A DNA stretch of 42,749 nt, from positions 1 to 42,749 of the IMG/VR virus record IMGVR_UViG_3300030328_002965. The stretch is one strand, 5' to 3'. The DNA comes from a virus. The number at the start of each line of letters is the position of its first letter. Position 1 is the stretch's first letter. Both the position numbers and the translations under genes were made by a program. Under the pieces are notes generated by a model. The model did no database searches. It saw only the letters and a list, made by a program, of their open reading frames with translations, and was not told where the DNA came from. Below, piece after piece: positions 40,272 to 42,749 of the stretch.

Positions 40272-41324
40272 TTATTTCGCCAATGCTATTACGTTATTTG
40301 TCGCTACTAGAGGATTCTCTGCGAAAGCTATGTAAACATATTTCTCGCCACTTGCATTATATGCTGTTCCACTTTGTCTAACTTTAAATCCATTACTTAC
40401 AAAATCAAAAGCATCTGAATCAGATGAAACATTATTTCCATTTGCTCGTAATCTTTTATTTACTACATTAGATGGGTTTCGAGCATTATCATTTAAATTC
40501 CAGTTTCCAGTTGCGTCTATTGGTTTTGTTAATATCCAAGCTGGTTTAAAACCAGTGTAAACAAAAGGGCCATCTGTATCAGCATTACCAGAGTAAACTC
40601 CTATTTTACTGTAACCTTTTATTGATCTAAAACAATAAGACACTAATGTTTCACCATTTGCATAGTTATTATTATCATCACCTCCACGGCCCATAGTCAT
40701 TACAGTTGAAGTAGGTGCAGGAGAAGGATACGAATTATTAGTTGTTAGTGCTGCAGTTCCATCTAATTGTAATGCCTTACCTGCTCCACCAACACTACCA
40801 GCAGACATATAAACTCTCCAATCGTAAGAAACACTTCTTGTTTTAGTTAAAATCATGTCAGGAGCTGCTCCTAAACCATGCCCTACTGTAATATCTCCAC
40901 TGCCTGTAGCTGTATATGTAACAATACTAAATCCCGCAGTTGTGTTAGCTTGTACGGTTGAAGTAACTGAACCATCGCTGTTTGAAGAAGTAGTGCCCCC
41001 ATTAGCTTTCCAACTCCAAGAAATCATATTATTATCTCCTTGACCACTTTCATTAATAGCTTGTCCGGTTGGTTCAAAACTTGTTGCATTAAAAGTAATG
41101 CTATTACCACTCGTGCTTTCAGCAGAATTACTATTAGATGCTATATATTTTGTGCCACCTCTTGTTGTATCAAAAAGAAGGTGATCATAAGTTTGAGTTC
41201 TACTTTTTAACCATAAAAAATCTGATTTAAAACCTACTGTTACTGTAGGCACACTAGCGTGAGTTCCTGTGTATAATACAGCTTTAAAATAATCTTCGGG
41301 TTTATTAATTGTTGTGTATGCCAT
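40272..41324 (-). CDS. Receptor-binding-type protein, DUF7483-like, cassette copy 3
   Basis: 350 residues. MAYTTINKPEDYFKAVLYTG, DFLWLKSRTQTYDHLLFDTT, WSWKANGGTTSSNSDGSVTS, DITVGHGLGAAPDMILTKTR, PFVYTGFKPAWILTKPIDAT and YVYIAFAENPLVATN follow the same order as copies 1 and 2. It lies one base from TIG copy 2 and three bases from the damaged LamG+SPRY copy 3. Intact reading frame. Structural adhesin by family resemblance. Confidence 0.72.
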   Translation of the reverse strand: MAYTTINKPEDYFKAVLYTGTHASVPTVTVGFKSDFLWLKSRTQTYDHLLFDTTRGGTKYIASNSNSAESTSGNSITFNATSFEPTGQAINESGQGDNNMISWSWKANGGTTSSNSDGSVTSTVQANTTAGFSIVTYTATGSGDITVGHGLGAAPDMILTKTRSVSYDWRVYMSAGSVGGAGKALQLDGTAALTTNNSYPSPAPTSTVMTMGRGGDDNNNYANGETLVSYCFRSIKGYSKIGVYSGNADTDGPFVYTGFKPAWILTKPIDATGNWNLNDNARNPSNVVNKRLRANGNNVSSDSDAFDFVSNGFKVRQSGTAYNASGEKYVYIAFAENPLVATNNVIALAK

Positions 41325-41327
41325 ATT

Positions 41328-42320
41328 CTATCCGTAAGTATTTAAGTTTTTAGTGCATAAAGCGTAGTACCCGGCTGGTACATCGTATTCAAAAATTCCA
41401 TAACCTGCGTCATCAGACTGTGGTGTAGAAATTGAATAAGTAGGATTACCAAAATTCATTTCAAAAACTGATCCTCCAGCATTATCCCAATCTCCTATTG
41501 CTGGAAAATAATTTCCTAAACCTGTAGTAGCAACATCAACTATTGTAAGAGCCCCAGTTCCTGTAGAACCTGATGTAGGTACTCCACTATTTTGCCATAC
41601 TCCATTTTTAGAAAAATATAATTTATTATTATCTAAATCCATTGCAACTCCAATAATATCTCCTGAAGTATAAGTAGATCCATAAGCAGTTCCAGATCCA
41701 GAAGTATATTTATTTCCATCTTCTGTGTAAGCCCAATCATTTGCAGATGCTCCTAACTCATAAGATTGTCCTGTAGATTGAGTAGAAGTTATACCAATCA
41801 TAAAAGGATCGGTTCCGCTTACAAAAGATATTGCTTTAACTTCCCAATACCATTTTCCTGTCGATACTCCTATTGTAGCAGCTCGATAAGAATAACCAAC
41901 AGCAACACTTGAAAATTTTAAACTTCCTTTTGTTATAGTTCCTTGAGCATAAGTAGCATTATCTACAGGATTAATAGTGGCAAAATTATTACTTGGAGTA
42001 TCTATAACTTGATCATTTGTTCCTGCACTATTAACAGTAAAAGTATTACTATTTCCGCTTGAGTCGGTTCCCATAGCACCTGCATTAGCAAATTTTAAAT
42101 AAAAACCATTTGTTCCATAACTTACCCCACTTACATTTTTTGGTTTCCATGATCCTGTAGTAGAGTCTGTTTGACCAAAAGTGGTTGGAGCGTAAGTTTG
42201 ATTTGCACACATGTGTATTTCCGCCATATAACATGAACCATCTCCATTAGCAGGTATCTCTTGGTTTGAGGTATTATTAATCCATCCAGAGTATTTAATT
42301 GTAAAACAAAATGATACCAT
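41328..42320 (-). CDS. LamG + SPRY adhesin copy 3, 3' part after a frameshift
   Basis: This frame continues the LamG protein: GWINNTSNQEIPANGDGSCY, AEIHMCANQTYAPTTFGQTD, then the SPRY half (TGKWYWEVKAISFVSG, GDIIGVAMDLDNNKLYFSKN) and the shared end FEYDVPAGYYALCTKNLNTY. The first residues (MVSFCFTIKYS) have no counterpart and arise only because the frame is open. The junction with the upstream part is near 42290-42300. It may be a broken gene, an assembly error at a repeat, or a separately made SPRY protein; no ribosome binding site supports the last. Confidence 0.6.
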   Translation of the reverse strand: MVSFCFTIKYSGWINNTSNQEIPANGDGSCYMAEIHMCANQTYAPTTFGQTDSTTGSWKPKNVSGVSYGTNGFYLKFANAGAMGTDSSGNSNTFTVNSAGTNDQVIDTPSNNFATINPVDNATYAQGTITKGSLKFSSVAVGYSYRAATIGVSTGKWYWEVKAISFVSGTDPFMIGITSTQSTGQSYELGASANDWAYTEDGNKYTSGSGTAYGSTYTSGDIIGVAMDLDNNKLYFSKNGVWQNSGVPTSGSTGTGALTIVDVATTGLGNYFPAIGDWDNAGGSVFEMNFGNPTYSISTPQSDDAGYGIFEYDVPAGYYALCTKNLNTYG

Positions 42321-42562
42321 GAAGTAGGATCTCTATAAACAGCAGTAGTTTCAAGCATAAAATCTTGTGGAGCATCAAATAATCTAAATCTAATTACTCC
42401 ACTTGTATTTATTCTTACATAAGTATTACTTGAACCTGATGCATATATAAAATGTTGTTCTGCTGAACCAGGTGTATTTCCAAATTTAAACCAACAACTG
42501 TAAGTAAATTTTCTTCTTTCAGCTGCTACTAATGTACTTGGTGTTCTGCTTAAATATGTCAT
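42131..42562 (-). CDS. LamG + SPRY adhesin copy 3, 5' part, truncated
   Basis: ATG at 42562 shares TAATG with the TIG gene above. MTYLSRTPSTLVAAERRKFT, YSCWFKFGN and YRDPTSWYHFVLQLNT match the LamG start of copies 1 and 2, but after about residue 90 the frame gives unrelated sequence (IPQTKRYLLMEMVHV) until its stop. Compared with copy 2, about 40 residues of the LamG domain are missing at the junction, and the frame changes by one base (-1 relative to this frame). No slippery heptamer is seen there. Confidence 0.6.
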   Translation of the reverse strand: MTYLSRTPSTLVAAERRKFTYSCWFKFGNTPGSAEQHFIYASGSSNTYVRINTSGVIRFRLFDAPQDFMLETTAVYRDPTSWYHFVLQLNTLDGLIIPQTKRYLLMEMVHVIWRKYTCVQIKLTLQPLLVKQTLLQDHGNQKM

Positions 42563-42749
42563 TACTCAAACCTCATTGCATTACCTATACCAAGAGTTAT
42601 GTCTATTGAAAAGGCTCTATCTGCTGTTTGAGCCTCAGCATCTGTCGCACGAATAGTAAAGTTATATGTTGTATCTCCAGTTGCTCCTGATTCGGTTCCT
42701 GTAATAGCTCCTGTAGAAGTATTTAAAGATAAACCGCCAGGTAAAGAAC
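42562..42749 (-). CDS. TIG/Ig-repeat fibre protein, cassette copy 3, C-terminal part only
   Basis: The reading frame enters from the right edge and ends at the TAA of TAATG. Its visible residues (SLPGGLSLNTSTGAITGTES, ATGDTTYNFTIRATDAEAQT, ADRAFSIDITLGIGNAMRFE) match the He_PIG-like C-terminus of copy 2. This shows that the three-gene cassette continues upstream of the window. Confidence 0.75.
   Translation of the reverse strand, partial: SLPGGLSLNTSTGAITGTESGATGDTTYNFTIRATDAEAQTADRAFSIDITLGIGNAMRFE

Larger units (their letters stand above)
33666..42749 (-). repeat. Tandem array of three adhesin cassettes
   Basis: Three copies of the ordered trio TIG/Ig, LamG+SPRY, DUF7483-like: copy 3 42749-40272 (cut by the edge), copy 2 40270-36918, copy 1 36916-33666. 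Each unit is about 3.2-3.4 kb with the same gene order, strand and stop/start spacing. Copies differ in many residues, so this is an old amplification kept as diverged paralogues, with local sequence sharing (for example the shared DUF7483-like segment in copies 2 and 3). Confidence 0.85.

Noticed and set aside
42131-42320. Programmed -1 frameshift joining the two halves of LamG+SPRY copy 3
   Set aside because: No X-XXY-YYZ slippery heptamer in the upstream frame and no clear downstream stem; about 40 residues are also missing compared with copy 2, so deletion fits better.
33666-42749. Diversity-generating retroelement using the adhesin repeats as template and variable regions
   Set aside because: No reverse transcriptase or accessory gene is present in the window, and differences among copies are spread out rather than focused at adenines of one repeat.
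1-42749. tRNA genes or CRISPR array
   Set aside because: No cloverleaf-sized gap between genes and no regularly spaced non-coding repeats; gaps are almost all under 80 bases.

Overview
The window is a visibly AT-rich stretch of a tailed-phage genome, most likely an aquatic or marine podovirus-like phage of an AT-rich bacterium. Support for this: tightly packed genes with constant ATGA and TAATG stop/start overlaps, a family A DNA polymerase, an archaeo-eukaryotic-type primase, a T4-type lysozyme with membrane proteins, large internal-virion-like proteins, a P22 gp10-like tail protein and many marine-phage-style fibre proteins. The host cannot be named from the sequence. No terminase, portal, major capsid, integrase, RNA polymerase, rRNA, tRNA or CRISPR array was recognised. 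Both edges cut genes, so this is part of a larger genome.

Layout: almost everything is on the minus strand and so reads from high to low coordinates. (1) 42749-29083: tail and adhesin genes, including three tandem copies of a three-gene adhesin cassette (TIG/Ig protein, LamG+SPRY protein, DUF7483-like protein), then a repeat-rich fibre, a coiled fibre, a glycine-rich adhesin and a tail nozzle/stabilisation-like protein. (2) 29090-21930: an acetyltransferase, a 44-residue basic protein and three internal-virion-like proteins of 299, 813 and 1075 residues. (3) 21930-18476: a lysis and membrane cluster of small proteins with a lysozyme, holin candidates, spanin-like proteins and a small nuclease. 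(4) 16955-18424: a single plus-strand SNF2-type helicase, divergent from the replication genes and followed by a candidate terminator. (5) 16877-13471: conserved phage proteins, a candidate ssDNA-binding protein, the primase and two small overlapping genes. (6) 13474-3041: DnaQ-like exonuclease, UDP-glucuronate decarboxylase, UvrD-like helicase, methyltransferase, cytosine-C5 methyltransferase, MazG-like pyrophosphatase, GT-B glycosyltransferase, dNMP kinase, thymidylate-synthase-fold enzyme, dCMP deaminase, DNA polymerase and a PD-(D/E)XK nuclease. (7) 2983-1: small accessory proteins, including a 2OG-Fe(II) oxygenase.

The most notable feature is the block 12689-5715. It looks like a T4-style cytosine hypermodification pathway with its own sugar-nucleotide enzyme. 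The pyrophosphatase could act as a dCTPase. The thymidylate-synthase-fold enzyme carries the Asn-to-Asp change that marks dCMP hydroxymethylase. A dNMP kinase, a glycosyltransferase resembling T4 beta-glucosyltransferase and a UDP-xylose synthase complete the set. Prediction (inference): DNA carrying hydroxymethylcytosine bearing a pentose such as xylose. A cytosine-C5 methyltransferase in the same block must be reconciled with this. The second notable feature is the triplicated adhesin cassette, one copy of which carries an internal deletion and frameshift.
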